Positions 52,115 through 63,477 of a DNA stretch of 64,000 bases are shown here, piece after piece. Location of the stretch: the NCBI GenBank assembly GCA_023231475.1, contig JALJEE010000208.1, positions 1-64,000 on the forward strand, given 5' to 3'. The notes beneath the pieces are model-generated. The model made no database searches. It worked only from the letters and a program-made list of their open reading frames with translations, and was not told where the DNA came from. This stretch comes from Seison nebaliae (taxonomy: Eukaryota; Rotifera; Pararotatoria; Seisonacea; Seisonidae). Each line of letters opens with the position of its first letter. Position 1 is the first letter of the stretch. The position numbers and the translations under genes are program-made.

Positions 52115-54497
52115 CTAGAAATATTTCCAATCGATTAACATTTGTTGAAAGATATGAAATGAAAAGATAAAACTATTAACTGAAGCATGGATATCGAACT
52201 CTTCAATATCATCCGTCTCCGGGTTAACAGGATCACCAAAATCGGTATATTTCTCAGAACGTCTCTCTTTTTCGTTATGCTAATAAATTATATAATTTGA
52301 ACATTTATTATGAATTAGAGGAAACCTTAAACAGACGTACTTCTGGTAAGAAAGGTGGGGACAATTTACGTTCTTCTAATTTTGGAAAGTTTATTTTCTA
52401 AAAATATAATAATTTTATGGTTTTCTTCTTGTGATTTTGGGACGGGAGGGGAAGATGACTAAAATAAACTTGGAAGAAAGATTGTCGCTTGATATTTTCA
52501 AGACCATTCGGACCGAAACCTAATCTGGCCTTCGGATATCTTCGTAACATCTGGGAAATGGAAATAAATTATTTTAAGAGAAGTTTAAGAAGTAAATTTA
52601 CTCGTCGTAATACATCGTACAAATTATGAGGCTTCTTTGCCACTTTGAATAACATATAACGCACTCGATCTCGGACTATCGAATGCTCTTTAATTCTGTC
52701 CCAGGTAAAGAGATTCTGAAAAGAAAGTTTTAGAATTTTTTTAATTATCGGGAACGAGTTTTTGAAAAAAACTTTAAGAAAGAAACTTTTGGAAAAAATA
52801 TCCATTTGTTTCTTTCTTTTATATTGGTTTTTAAAATTGGTTTTCTAAAAGATTTAAGCAAATTTTGGAAAAAATATTGTAAAAAAGAAAATTTTATAAA
52901 AAATTTCCAGAAATATTTTAGAATACCAATTTTAAAAAAGGGAAATTTTAGAAAAATTTTCCGAAAAAATTAAAAAATATTAAATAAATAAATTATAATA
53001 AAAATTATGTTCAAACTTTCCCATGAATCATCCGAAACATAGTTACGGCTAAACTCCAGAAGTCTATGGCATTGGTATATGGCATATGAGATAATAGTTC
53101 TGGCGCTGAATAAGATAATGTTCCGGCCACTGACGTGGCTGGTTCCCACCATGAAGTGGCTGATTTGCTAATACCGTAATCACTTAATCGTGCATATCCG
53201 TCGTTATCAATGAGGATGTTATCAGGTTTAAGATCACTGAAAGAAAAATTGAGTTATAATTCTCATAAAATCGAACCGATGAATGATACGATTGTTGTGA
53301 AGGAATTCCAATCCGATTAACATACAAGACGCGTAAAATCGAGTGGCAGAGATGCTGATAACTTTCTTTTTGTGAATAATATTTTGTAATGTGCCACGAT
53401 TAGCGACTTCGATTAAAAAGAAAAGTTTAGTCTAATTGAGAGAAAAATGATTAGAGAGAAAGGAATTATAGAAAGGATGTGGAAGTGGAACTTTAGTATG
53501 GAATGAAGCGATGAGACCGATAAGAAATTTATTATGCTCCGAACTGATTAATGCATGAATGTTTCTTTCTAAGAATGCTTTCGAGAAATCTTTCTTTGTC
53601 GACATTGATGTGCGATCAATTGATTTTAAGGCAAAATACCCATATGAACGATGTCTCACTAATATCACTTGTCCGAATTTGCCTTTTCCGAGAAATTTGA
53701 TGAATTCTAATTGTCTGAGTTCGATGGCACCAGTTCTAAAAGAATTGTTCAATAGAAAATAAGAGAGAAATGTGTGACCCCGTTTGGAAATTGACGACAT
53801 TATTCGATTGTGATTTGGGTAATTCGAAAAAAGTATCAAGATGTTGCTCTTTCAATGGAAATGTAAATTCGAATCGTAATTTTCTCGGATCTGAAAAAGA
53901 ATGGATCGAATTGATTCTATTGACGAAAAAGAACTTGCATGATATTTTGATGGAACATATGTGCCGACAATATCTTCAAGAAACCCATTCCATTCACTTA
54001 TTTCCACATCAAATTCACTTTCTCAAAAAAATTATAAGTTAATTTAACATATGACAAAATTCACTTTGATACAATTGTTGATATTGGTGTAGTAGGAATG
54101 ACAAACGTTTAGTACACAATTTACTTTCCTTCCTTAGACGTTGCAAAAGGAAACGACGATGGAGGACATGTTTCCGTTCAAGAATCAAAGTGTCCATCAT
54201 AATGAATGCTGCTTCTCTGATCTGTTTCGATTGAAAAAGGACGTCCACTCACAATTGAACAGAAATGAACTTTTAATTCAGTACGAATATTTTGCTCGAG
54301 TTCCGGTCGATGAACTTTTATTCAATTGATATTTATTTGTATTGATGGAGAAAGAGAAAACTTGAAATACTATTGATTCGTCGCTGATTCCTTAGACCAT
54401 TGATGCCACTAGAATAATCATATCCATAAAGATATTCAGTATCAGTTTCAGAATGCTTCGGTTGGATATTAGATCCGTGCTTCGATTTTTTCCGCAT
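52115..54497 (-). CDS. AGC-family Ser/Thr kinase, PKN/PKC-like
   Basis: Twelve exons reading leftward: 54497-54398, 54314-54253, 54221-54049, 53996-53935, 53890-53779, 53735-53492, 53431-53277, 53236-53017, 52715-52602, 52550-52470, 52397-52326, 52279-52115; 519 residues, every phase kept. N-terminal 170 residues are helical (REAAFIMMDTLILERKHVLH; HR1-like?) then a beta-rich stretch. The kinase domain: GKGKFGQV, ALKSID (Lys), FLERNIHAL (alpha-C Glu), IIHRDLKPDN, SDYG in place of DFG, AGTLSYSAPELL, DFWSLAVTM, and the AGC end RLGFGPNGLENIKRQSFF. The C-tail has SPPFLPEV and finishes IDWKYF, like PKN 'IADWC'. Catalysis looks intact. One intron is only 31 nt and one is 301 nt. Confidence 0.72.
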
Positions 54498-55039
54498 CAA
54501 ATCTCCTTACGTTCTTTCATAGATACGAGGAAAGGACTTGTGAATCTATTCGTCGATCAGGAACTCAGGTCTTTCGAAATTGATATGAAATACGTTGATG
54601 ATATGAAGTTGAAATGCAACTGGTTGCTTCGTTGATAGATGAACGTAAAAAGAAAAGAAAAAAAATAGGATAGAAAGAAATTGATAGAACTTCCAATTTT
54701 GATATGTAGTGAAAAGAAACGAATTCATACCCAAACCATTTCCACTTTACATCAAATTACTTTTTCCATTTTCCGTTAACGAAGTTTATTAATTTTTCAC
54801 ATTTCTTCAAAACTATTCCTCCAAACTCGAACTTTTCTTGATTTTTCTTGTGATTTGTGAATGGAAATTTTTAAATGGATATGTCAAGTTCAAAATGACG
54901 ATTGGTGAAGATATTTTATAGAATTGAATGAGTTTTGAGAAGAGTTTTAGTTTAACAAAAAAGAATGAAAATTAATTTATTTTCTATAAATGAAAATATA
55001 TAAGTAATGTATAAAGTAAGATAATTTCTTGTACACAAT
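54498..55039. other. intergenic region
   Basis: 542 nt upstream of the kinase and downstream of CFAP20, both minus-strand. Plus-strand frames around here mirror kinase exons or are A/T-biased. Nothing recognised. Confidence 0.4.
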
Positions 55040-55752
55040 TTATTTCTTTTGGATTGGTAGATAAAGTTTAAATTCAGCGGGTAATTCGTCGTCTGAATAT
55101 AACCTATCGGAGAAGTAAACACGTCGTATTCTACAATTAGCATGAATCTAAATGAGAATATAATGAAACATAGTAGAAAGAGATGAAAGGTTGAACTTGT
55201 ACACGAAGTGTCTCGATGTAATTTGTTCCGTAAGCTCGTCGAGTGAAATCGGAAAGGTTAAATTGAATCTGGTTCCAACCTTCGTCCAATCGCATTGGCA
55301 TCGTGCAAATGAAAGGTTTGACTCGGGTCGTCGATTGGTAGTTAGATGCGCGGAATCGCCGTCGTACATTCTTGTCATCGAGAACTTGAACTTCGAAAGT
55401 GAAATATTTCTTCAAGTTCTTAATTATCATGACGAGAAAAGGAAGCTTAATTCCTAAGGTTTGTTTTGGATCTGAAGGACAAGTGATAAATGTTGTACTG
55501 AAAATGGAGATGAATTGAGAAGGATTGATGATGAAAATTAACCTGACATTCGTCCCCACTATTTCCAATACTAGTGATTGGATATCGTTATCGGTGATTC
55601 TTTTGATATGGCCATTTCTCACCTGGAAATCGATAATATAAGAATGTTGAAATGAACTTCAATCGAACTTTCTTATCCCAAATCTGTAGAGGTTTACTAC
55701 CGATCGAGAATAGAATGGATAGGAATCCGGATTGAAACGAGTTTTTGAACAT
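55040..55752 (-). CDS. CFAP20: cilia- and flagella-associated protein 20
   Basis: Four exons reading leftward: 55752-55669, 55622-55543, 55497-55197 and 55147-55040; introns 46, 45 and 49 nt; 190 residues versus 193 in human. Nearly the whole protein is recognisable: [117 protein letters not shown] and [17 protein letters not shown]20 (BUG22) is an axonemal inner-junction protein that shapes ciliary microtubules. It is transcribed divergently from BBS4 across a 334-bp gap with an X-box. Confidence 0.97.
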
Positions 55753-56025
55753 GATTCCGAGGTTGGTTTGAATACGACTGGAATTTGTAGTATGAGGAGA
55801 AGGAATAAATAGTATTTAAAGAAACGATGATGGAATTTGACGTCCTACGCGGTTTATTGTGTCTTCCTCCAAATAATGTCGTCAAGACGACGGATGTTAA
55901 TTTATTATTTATACTGGAGTGAATCAAATATTGTGATGATGACTACTATGGACATTTGGTGAGATGTCGGAGAGTTGTTGGAAATTGTTGGAAATGATGT
56001 CTCTGAAAATTTCCCGTTCAAATCT

Positions 56026-56040
56026 GTTACTATTGACAAC
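56026..56040. promoter_or_regulatory. X-box (RFX site) between CFAP20 and BBS4
   Basis: GTTACT-ATT-GACAAC fits the imperfect inverted-repeat X-box RYYNYY-(1-3 nt)-RRNRAC bound by RFX factors, with a 3-nt spacer. It lies 46 nt before the BBS4 ATG and 274 nt before the CFAP20 ATG, the usual range for ciliary genes. Confidence 0.6.
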
Positions 56041-56086
56041 GAGGAAAGTTAGGCTTAGCCGATTTCTTAGTATTATCGGAAAATTG

Positions 56087-57711
56087 ATGTCGATTGGTTA
56101 ATTCTCCTGTTGTTTGTTCGTAATCATTCGCTTTGTTTGTTGTCAGAATTCCTCCTCCAAAGTGAAAGGAGCAATGCCTTACTCCAACATCTTTATGCGC
56201 AGAAAGATTTCAAAACTGCCAAACGTCTCATTCATGACATAAACGATTCGACGATGAATATGTCGGAACAAGCGTCGAGATTGGAAGGATTAATTGCGCG
56301 GGAAGAAGGCAATTTACATTTGTCATCCGAATTATTTCAGAATTGCATCATACACAATCCACAGAATACGATGACTTTAAAAGAAGTAGCTAGAAATCTG
56401 TTTAATTTCCTTCTTCTCCTCCCTAAACACTTTAATTCATTCCAAGATCGTTACAATCATCAAATACAGCAGCTATCGATGTTTTCGAACAATGTGAGTC
56501 TCGTACGAAATCCAACGAGATGCTCAGTCTCATTCATTATTATAAAGGTTTCTTATTAACATCATTTCTCATTCATTATCTAATTAATCATTTCGAATTT
56601 AGCTGAAGCTTATTTCAAATGTAAAAAGTTTGATAAATGTTTTCAAGAATTAGATATGGCTCTCAAAGCTAATGAACTCGAACAAGCCTATATGCTCTGG
56701 CATAAGACGTTGATGCAAAAAGAATCGGAAATGAATGCCATCGCCATATCGAACAAATTGGAAGGTGGTGGCGATATGATTGAACCGATTCAACAATCGA
56801 AAAGGAAGAAAACATTAAAAACTTCTGCAGATAGCTTATCACGTGGATGTGCCATATTTCCCGAATCATCTCCCTTATTCATCAGTTTAGGTATTGTGTA
56901 TATGCAATTGAAATATTATCAGAAAGCCTTCGAATCTCTTTCGAGAGTATTGACATTCCAAAATGAGAATTTATCTGCAATTTTAGCTCTCGCTGTCATT
57001 ATGCAACAACATGGTGATTATGAGGTGGCACTGAGTAAATATCGAACGGCTAGTCGAATAATTCCGGAAAGTAGTAACATCTGGAATAATATCGGAATGT
57101 GTTTTTATGGAAAGAATAAATTTGTTGCAGTTCATTTATCTTCCATTCATCAAATCTTCTTTAAAATAACTTCTAAACTTCTTTCAAGTCGATTGCCTGT
57201 TTGAAACAAGCACTTTATTTCTCTCCGTTAGATTGGAAGATTCATTACAATCTCGGTTTAGTACATATTCATGTGAAACAATATGCGTCCGCCTTCAATT
57301 TCTTATCTGCCGCCTTATCTCTACAACCGAAAGAAATTCAGATTTATCCTTTATTGGGAAGTTTGTAAAATCTTTTTCATATTCTTCATAAATCGAATGA
57401 ATTTAATGAATCACTTCCTTTCATAAGTTACTCTCTTCCATTTAGAGAATAAAGAACAATGTATGAAATGTTTCGATAAAGGTCTGGCGTTAGATAAGAA
57501 TAATGTGGAGCTGCTCTACAATAAGTATGTGGCGCTAATTAAGATGGAGATGGATGGGAGAAATGTGCTAGATGAGTTGAAAGACGTGATTTTGGAAAAG
57601 AATCGAAAGAAGATGAAGAAAGATGGGGATACTCAAGATTTTAGAATATTGATTGAAAACTTAAAAATTGATGATTCACTCACAGAGAAATTATATTCAA
57701 TTTATCTTTAA
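56087..57711 (+). CDS. BBS4: Bardet-Biedl syndrome 4 protein (BBSome TPR subunit)
   Basis: Six exons: 56087-56096 (10 nt, MSI plus one base), 56147-56399, 56447-56547, 56603-57129, 57189-57360 and 57446-57711; introns 47-85 nt, all in phase; 442 residues (human 519). TPR motifs run throughout: [99 protein letters not shown] and [20 protein letters not shown], matching BBS4 block for block. In place of the mid-region TPR there is an insert with [16 protein letters not shown]4 helps the BBSome sort membrane cargo to cilia through PCM1 and dynein. Pairing with CFAP20 points to shared ciliary control. Confidence 0.92.
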
Positions 57712-57880
57712 CCGATTTAAAATAAGTTGTTATCATTTAAAAATAAAACTCCTTTTTCAAATTCGATTTTACAACATATTCAAATTTGAGAAACAAGTGG
57801 TTAATATCAGAATCTCATTTTATTTATTTTTTCTTCTTATAATTCTGTTCTTCATTTATTTAATTAAGAAGTTATTTCTA

Positions 57881-58987
57881 TCAAGTTTCTGTTTCAATGG
57901 TGGAAGCGGATGTATAATCAGCAGATATGAATCTCAATGGATCATCATCACTGTGCATTTGGAACATTTCCCTCGATAATTCTTTTCTTCTTCCTTCCTT
58001 ATCCACTAATCGTGGAGAAATGTAACTGGTGATCGGGAGACTATAAGTATTTGTATTATTTTGATTCCGATCAGTACTCGAAATAAATTCAGATTCAGTC
58101 ACTACTTCACTAGCTGACACTTCAGTAGTACCTTCGATTGTAGATCTGTCACGATCATCTCCTGACGAAGATTCAATTGGCGAATCGGTTTCTGTTTCAG
58201 TTGCAGTCACTTCGAACGATGTTTGTATCGTTCCAGTCTCTCGTGCCGAACTATTTGTGGGTGAAATATAAAGTGATGTGTTATCAGTTCTAGTAAGGGA
58301 GTCTCGTCCAGTTTCATGAATACGAACCTGCAATTTCGGCGTCGTATCTCGAGAACTGGAGAAAATGGCCTGTGTACTTTTCAAAAGTCCTTTCTCAGGG
58401 AATTCTTTTTCCGTTTCATCTTCTGATACTATTTGTTGAGTTTCCTCCTCACTCCGATCAACTGTCGATTCGACAATATCTCCTTTCTGATCAATTTCTT
58501 TAATTCGAGTAATTTTCGAACGTTTTACATTATTGAAACCATTCTCCTCATTCCCGTCCTCATCTAAAGTAACTTCTGATATTTCTTCCTCAATCTCCTG
58601 CTCATATTTCTCTAATAATTGACGTTCGTTATCTTTCGTTGGTGTTGTTGGGAAAACACTATCGGGTGCAGGACTAACTGGTCGTGGAGGTGGTTGTGGT
58701 GGCAAATAAGGTGAATAATTTCGTTGATGTGAAACTTTAATTCGTTGAGATTCACCACCACGGAAACTGGGTCGTGTCAATTTGGGATCATCAGTTCGAA
58801 TGTTGCCCGTCGCTATAATGATAACGGCGATGAGGAGAATAACGGTGATGGTTGAAATGATGATAATTGTGGCGATGGCGAAGAATTCGGATGAGGATAA
58901 AGTGCCCTTAGCAGTTACCATAGTTGGAAGGAAACCAACTATAAGTGCGGAAATGTAAATCACCAGATATTTGTTTAACGGTGACAT
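57881..58987 (-). CDS. single-pass membrane protein with long acidic tail
   Basis: Reads leftward from ATG 58987, 368 residues. A hydrophobic N-terminus (KYLVIYISALIVGFLPTMV) acts as signal peptide or TM. A short loop (TAKGTLSSSE) precedes a strong TM (FFAIATIIIISTITVILLIAVIIIATG, about residues 34-60). The remaining ~300 residues are cytosolic, Glu/Ser/Thr-rich and probably disordered, with a poly-Pro segment (PYLPPQPPPRPVSPAP) able to bind SH3 or EVH1 domains. No extracellular domain is present, so it is not a classical receptor. No family recognised. It converges with BBS4. Confidence 0.55.
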   Translation of the reverse strand: MSPLNKYLVIYISALIVGFLPTMVTAKGTLSSSEFFAIATIIIISTITVILLIAVIIIATGNIRTDDPKLTRPSFRGGESQRIKVSHQRNYSPYLPPQPPPRPVSPAPDSVFPTTPTKDNERQLLEKYEQEIEEEISEVTLDEDGNEENGFNNVKRSKITRIKEIDQKGDIVESTVDRSEEETQQIVSEDETEKEFPEKGLLKSTQAIFSSSRDTTPKLQVRIHETGRDSLTRTDNTSLYISPTNSSARETGTIQTSFEVTATETETDSPIESSSGDDRDRSTIEGTTEVSASEVVTESEFISSTDRNQNNTNTYSLPITSYISPRLVDKEGRRKELSREMFQMHSDDDPLRFISADYTSASTIETET

Positions 58988-59268
58988 TGATAAATGAGAA
59001 ATGAAGTAAGCGAACGAAAAGAAAAGAAAAAGAAAAACTTGCAAAATTAAAATTTAGTGGGTTGCCATGACATTGAAAAGTTACATATAAATCGAAGATG
59101 TGGAATGGTAGGATAAAGTGGAAAAAATGTGAAAGCAATGGAAAATTTTTCCGTTTCATATTTTCCCACATTTCTTTCCTTTCGAATAGGAGGCGTTAAT
59201 TCTCTCCTCAAATTATTAGTCATTTCACATTTCCATGATTCTCTAATAATCATTTGTTGCATTTGAGA

Positions 59269-61244
59269 ATGGTTAACACGGACGCTTCTTATGTCTTGAA
59301 TCCTGAAGATATTCGTCATTTCCATCAACAATTCACTTCTACTCATCAATGGACAATGAAACATAATGTTCCCCTTTACAACTCTTCTCATTTCCTTCTT
59401 CATCTCATCAACAGGATATCAAACAAATCAGTCAACGAAGAACTTGCGAATTCTCCAACAATGAGTCTCTCGCTAATTTAAATCGGAATCGTTATGCCAA
59501 TGTTCTGTCATGTTCCTCACTATTATTCTCTTTTTAGAATTTCATTTTTCTTTTCTTTTTTTAAGTCGATCATACTCGAGTTCATCTTCCACAAACCAAA
59601 AATGATTACATCAATGCCAATTTCGTCTATTTCCCATCTGTTGATCAGATTTACATTTCCGCACAAGGGCCACTCGATGGAACGATTCATCACTTCTGGC
59701 ATATGATCTGGAATCTCAACATTAATTGTATTGTCATGTTGAATAATTTGGAAGAGAAAAAACGTGTTAGTCTCATTATTTCCCTCCCTCTCTCTTTCTC
59801 TCTCTCTCTCTCACATTTTACTCACCATTAAAAACGATAAAAAAGTTTTTTTTTAAAAAGATTTCATTTTTGAATATTTTTCCGGAAATTATCATTAAAT
59901 GGGAAATTTGATTTTTCTTTTCATTCTTCCAGATAAAATGCGCAATGTATTATCCAAGTTTTGATAATTTGGATAAAAGAGGTTCCCATTTTGTTTCAGG
60001 AAATTTACTCATCAATCTCTTCTCGTTGTCATGGTAACCGATGACCAGATAGCAACATGGACGTCAAGAGTGTTTACGAAGCCAATAAGAACATGTTCCA
60101 CATAATCTGCATTAGTGAAATAACGGAAAATGAGAATTATACGATTCGAGAACTTTCCGTCTTCAATTATGAGATGTGTGAACATCGAACAATTTTTCAT
60201 TGTCATTATGTGAAGTGGCCAGATTTCGGCGCTCCAGTCGTTGATTCCAACTTCCTACAATTTATAGAAGTTGTTCATCGTTATGATAGTTTTGGACGAA
60301 AAAAAAATAAATTGAGTTCCGTCCCACCAAATTCTTCGAACGAAAAACATTTATGTCATTTTAGTCATCCACCTTTACTCGTTCACTGTTCGGCTGGTAT
60401 CGGTCGAACTGGAACATTTATAGTCATCGATCTTTGTATGAAACTTCTCGATCGATTCGTTTCAACATCGAAACAAGATGAAACGATGACTAATTTCGTT
60501 GAACTTGTCGTTCATTTGAGAACATGTCGAGAAGGATTAATTCAATCACCATCTCAATTAGAATTCTGTGTAGAATTCCTCCTTTACTTCATTGACAATT
60601 ATCTAACGGGAAAGAGAAACGAACAAATTATTGACTTCAATTACAAATTACCCACAACTTGCTTAAAGAATGACGAAAATGTTGAAGAGCCAAATTGTAA
60701 AATTTCACATCGACCACAATCAGCGAGACATTCTCAAAAATTACAACGAAATCCATTGACGACTATGAGTATTTTAACTGAATTCGAAAAATTGGATGAT
60801 CATCGTCGAATGTCGATCGGTGATGACGATAATGACGACGACGACGATTTTGATGGACATGATCGACCAACAACTGCCATTTATCAGAATGATCCTAAAA
60901 ACGAAATGGAATTTCCCAAATCTTTGGAATTGGAAGGAATTATCAAAAATTATAAGAAAGCTCATAATTTCGAAGATAAATTAGAATGGAATATGAATGC
61001 TAATTATTCGGAAAGATCGTCATCGGACAACAATTATTCCAAGAGGACATCGGTGGAAAAGTATCAACAGACTACGGAAATGGTTGATGATCGGAAGGAA
61101 TTTGAAAATTCCATCAAAAAATTACGGGAAGAATATAAACGAGAGAAATATCAAATGATATTGTTCTCAATGGGAATTGGAATTCTATTCGGTATTGGAT
61201 CATTTTATCTTTCTATTTATATCCGAGAACATCTTTTCTTTTAA
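59269..61244 (+). CDS. protein tyrosine phosphatase, PTPN1/PTPN2-like, tail-anchored
   Basis: Five exons: 59269-59367, 59415-59511, 59566-59765, 59933-59981 and 60049-61244; introns 47, 54, 167 and 67 nt, all in phase; 546 residues. The PTP domain has NLNRNRYANVLSFDHTRV, the pTyr loop KNDYINANF, ISAQGPLDGTIHHFWHMIW, the WPD loop KWPDFGAP, the P-loop HCSAGIGRTGTF with catalytic Cys/Arg, and the Q-loop IQSPSQLEF. After a poorly conserved acidic linker the last 35 residues form a coil and a terminal membrane helix (ILFSMGIGILFGIGSFYLSI), as in PTP1B, which anchors the enzyme to the ER. PTP1B dephosphorylates receptor tyrosine kinases. Intron 4 contains an X-box-like palindrome. Confidence 0.88.
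59781..59812. repeat. (CT)n tract in a phosphatase intron
   Basis: CCCTCCCTCTCTCTTTCTC...TCTC pyrimidine repeat inside intron 3 (59766-59932). Its expansion explains why this intron is longer than the others in the gene. Confidence 0.75.
60025..60038. promoter_or_regulatory. X-box-like palindrome inside an intron
   Basis: GTTGTC-AT-GGTAAC fits the 14-bp X-box form RYYNYY-WW-RRNRAC exactly, including the AT spacer preferred in nematode ciliary genes. It sits in intron 4 (59982-60048) of the phosphatase gene. Position inside a gene makes its role uncertain. Confidence 0.4.
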
Positions 61245-61841
61245 TTCTGTCTTGTAATCTTTACATCGAATTAACTTATTTCTTTCCATATTCTTATTTT
61301 TCAATCATTTCTATTTAAATTAATCAAGTATTTGAATCCAGTAAATTCATCAAAAATTATCGCCTCTCACTACTAATATTTCGGTTATTTAAACGAATCA
61401 AATTTTCTAATTAAAACTTTTAGTCAATTAGTGTAGTTGTTATTTAGATACAATTCCAACTTGGGAAATAGTTCTCATTTAGTAATAATAATCTTTATAT
61501 TTTGTCTGTATGTTTTCATGGGGGAAAATTGAATAATTGATTTCCTAATGGATAATTCATAAACTTTCTTCTCTTCTTGAATTCATTAACAGGTTCATTA
61601 TCTTCGACGTTTCGTAATTTCGAATAAAATTCTAATATTCTTTAATGGGAAAAGTACAACAAATAAATTCTCAACTGTTCGAAGAAATAATTATATATTA
61701 CAATTAGAATGTTATCGTACTAATGTTCGATGAAAGTCATTGGTGAAAAATTCAACTTGTTTATAAAACTTTTTCCTTCGATTAATTTTATTGAGATGGT
61801 ATTAAAAAATAAATTTTTTTAATTAATTGACTTTTTTTCGA
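61245..61841. other. intergenic region
   Basis: About 600 nt, convergent 3'-3' spacer between the phosphatase and the secreted Pro/Gln-rich gene. AT-rich, nothing recognised. Confidence 0.4.
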
Positions 61842-62498
61842 TTAATCTCTAATTTTTTCTTTCTTCTCAATAAGACGTTCAAAAGTCTGGATTGGAACTG
61901 CGTGACGTAACATCGGTCTCATTCCGAACGGAGTCATTACTGTTCGTAACGGTTGTTGTGGTTGTTGTGGTTGTAGCGGCTGTTGTGGTTGTTGTGGAAA
62001 TTGTGATGGTTGCGGTTGTTGTGGTGAACCAATAGCTTGATTTTGATAAGTTGAATAAGTAGCAACTATTTCGTTTAATTTGCCGAAGACTTGTTGTAAC
62101 ATGGCTTGTAACATTGGCTTAATAACTTGGAGCATAGCCGAACCAAAATCGACTACACCAGGAATCGGATTGATCATATTAGGATAAGTGGGTGATGGTG
62201 GAGTTGTGCTCATCTGTTCTAACAAATTAGCGAGTTGTCCGATGGAATTAATTTGTCTTTTTGAACGTGGCTTTTCTGTTGCCTTTTTTCCAGGTAACCG
62301 AATACGACCGATTAATGACTGTATTTTTTCGAAGACTTTATTCGTAAATCCAGAGAGCATTGGTCGAAAGAAAGAAAGAAATGTCTTTCCAACTGCTTTA
62401 GCATCAGTCTGACGAACATTCGGTTCTTTGACAGGGAGAGACGCTAAAGAACTAATTGAAATGAGAACGACAAGTGAACAGAAGATGATTCTTTTCAT
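61842..62498 (-). CDS. secreted Pro/Gln-rich protein
   Basis: Single open frame from ATG 62498, 218 residues. A clear signal peptide (MKRIIFCSLVVLISISSLAS) is followed by a propeptide-like segment with amphipathic helices (AVGKTFLSFFRPMLSGFTNK) and a dibasic RSKR|Q site near residue 80 fit for furin-type cleavage. The presumed mature part has a second helical segment (AMLQVIKPMLQAMLQQVFGK) and a Pro-Gln tandem repeat (units close to QPQQP, about residues 160-185), then a basic tail. The two helical segments resemble each other and may derive from duplication. No family recognised; cuticle, silk-like or secretory-gland products are possible. Confidence 0.65.
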   Translation of the reverse strand: MKRIIFCSLVVLISISSLASLPVKEPNVRQTDAKAVGKTFLSFFRPMLSGFTNKVFEKIQSLIGRIRLPGKKATEKPRSKRQINSIGQLANLLEQMSTTPPSPTYPNMINPIPGVVDFGSAMLQVIKPMLQAMLQQVFGKLNEIVATYSTYQNQAIGSPQQPQPSQFPQQPQQPLQPQQPQQPLRTVMTPFGMRPMLRHAVPIQTFERLIEKKEKIRD

Positions 62499-63477
62499 AA
62501 TTGATATAAAGAAAATTGTAGTTGAATATTTCGGAAAGAAGATTTATATGACATGACATTCATTGGAAGGAGAACTTGAGTAATAAATTAACGATACATA
62601 TCGAAGCCATTTATAAACAAAGAAATGGAACGAACTTTTCTTCCTATTTCTACATTATTCTTAAGTCGATTAGCAAACAGAGAGATTATTCGTTCTCTCA
62701 TCGAATCTCCTTCCCCATCAATGACCAATATCCATCAATACAACTCGTCATTACCACCGTAATAATATCAAGGAAATTTGTTAATTTAATTAAAACTAAA
62801 CATTTTATTAACTAATGATATTAAATACCTATAAATATAATTCATCCACAACATAAAAGAACTAGAAGACAATTATCAGACTAAAACAAGAAAGAAGTCA
62901 AAATATATTTCAAATTTAAAAGCAATATTTCAAAAGTTTGGAGTTCATATCTATAGAGTTCAGGAAGAAAGTAAAAGTTTCTAATAAATTAATGTTAATA
63001 TACATCGAATTTAAATGGTTGAATATTAAATGAAAATATTCCGTTATGAAATTAAAAAAGTCGAATTTCAATTTCCTATCAAAATGAATATTTTATCTTT
63101 TTTTTGCAAATTCTATCATGAAATGTTTGCAGAAATATCATTCTATTTATGCACAGAAGTTAGATTGTTGAAGTCATCCTATTTGTCGGTTATAAATAGA
63201 ATAACGGCAAAATTAATTTGTGTGCGTTTTGAAACATGTCGACACAAATTTAATTTTGAACAAATTTCTGTAAAAAAAGAATTTTTCAAAAGAGAAATTA
63301 TATTTTTGTGGTATTTAACTTTTTTTAATTATTATAAAATCAAAATGTCTTCGGGAAAAATTAAAGAAAAAGAATAAGAGGAGAAATTCAGATAGTTTCA
63401 ATTTGAGTTGCCGTTTTAATTTTTTAAATCAAAAAAGAATTAAGAACTTTGCAAATTTAAGAATTCTTAAACTGAAA
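62499..63477. other. intergenic region
   Basis: About 1 kb of AT-rich DNA. A plus-strand frame near 63030-63377 is A/T-biased and lacks recognisable motifs. Nothing else supported. Confidence 0.35.

Noticed and set aside
53770-54042. Plus-strand 90-codon frame (and plus-strand frames at 54141-54329 and 54453-54635)
   Set aside because: They are antisense to exons of the minus-strand AGC kinase, whose twelve junctions all keep phase and give a recognisable kinase.
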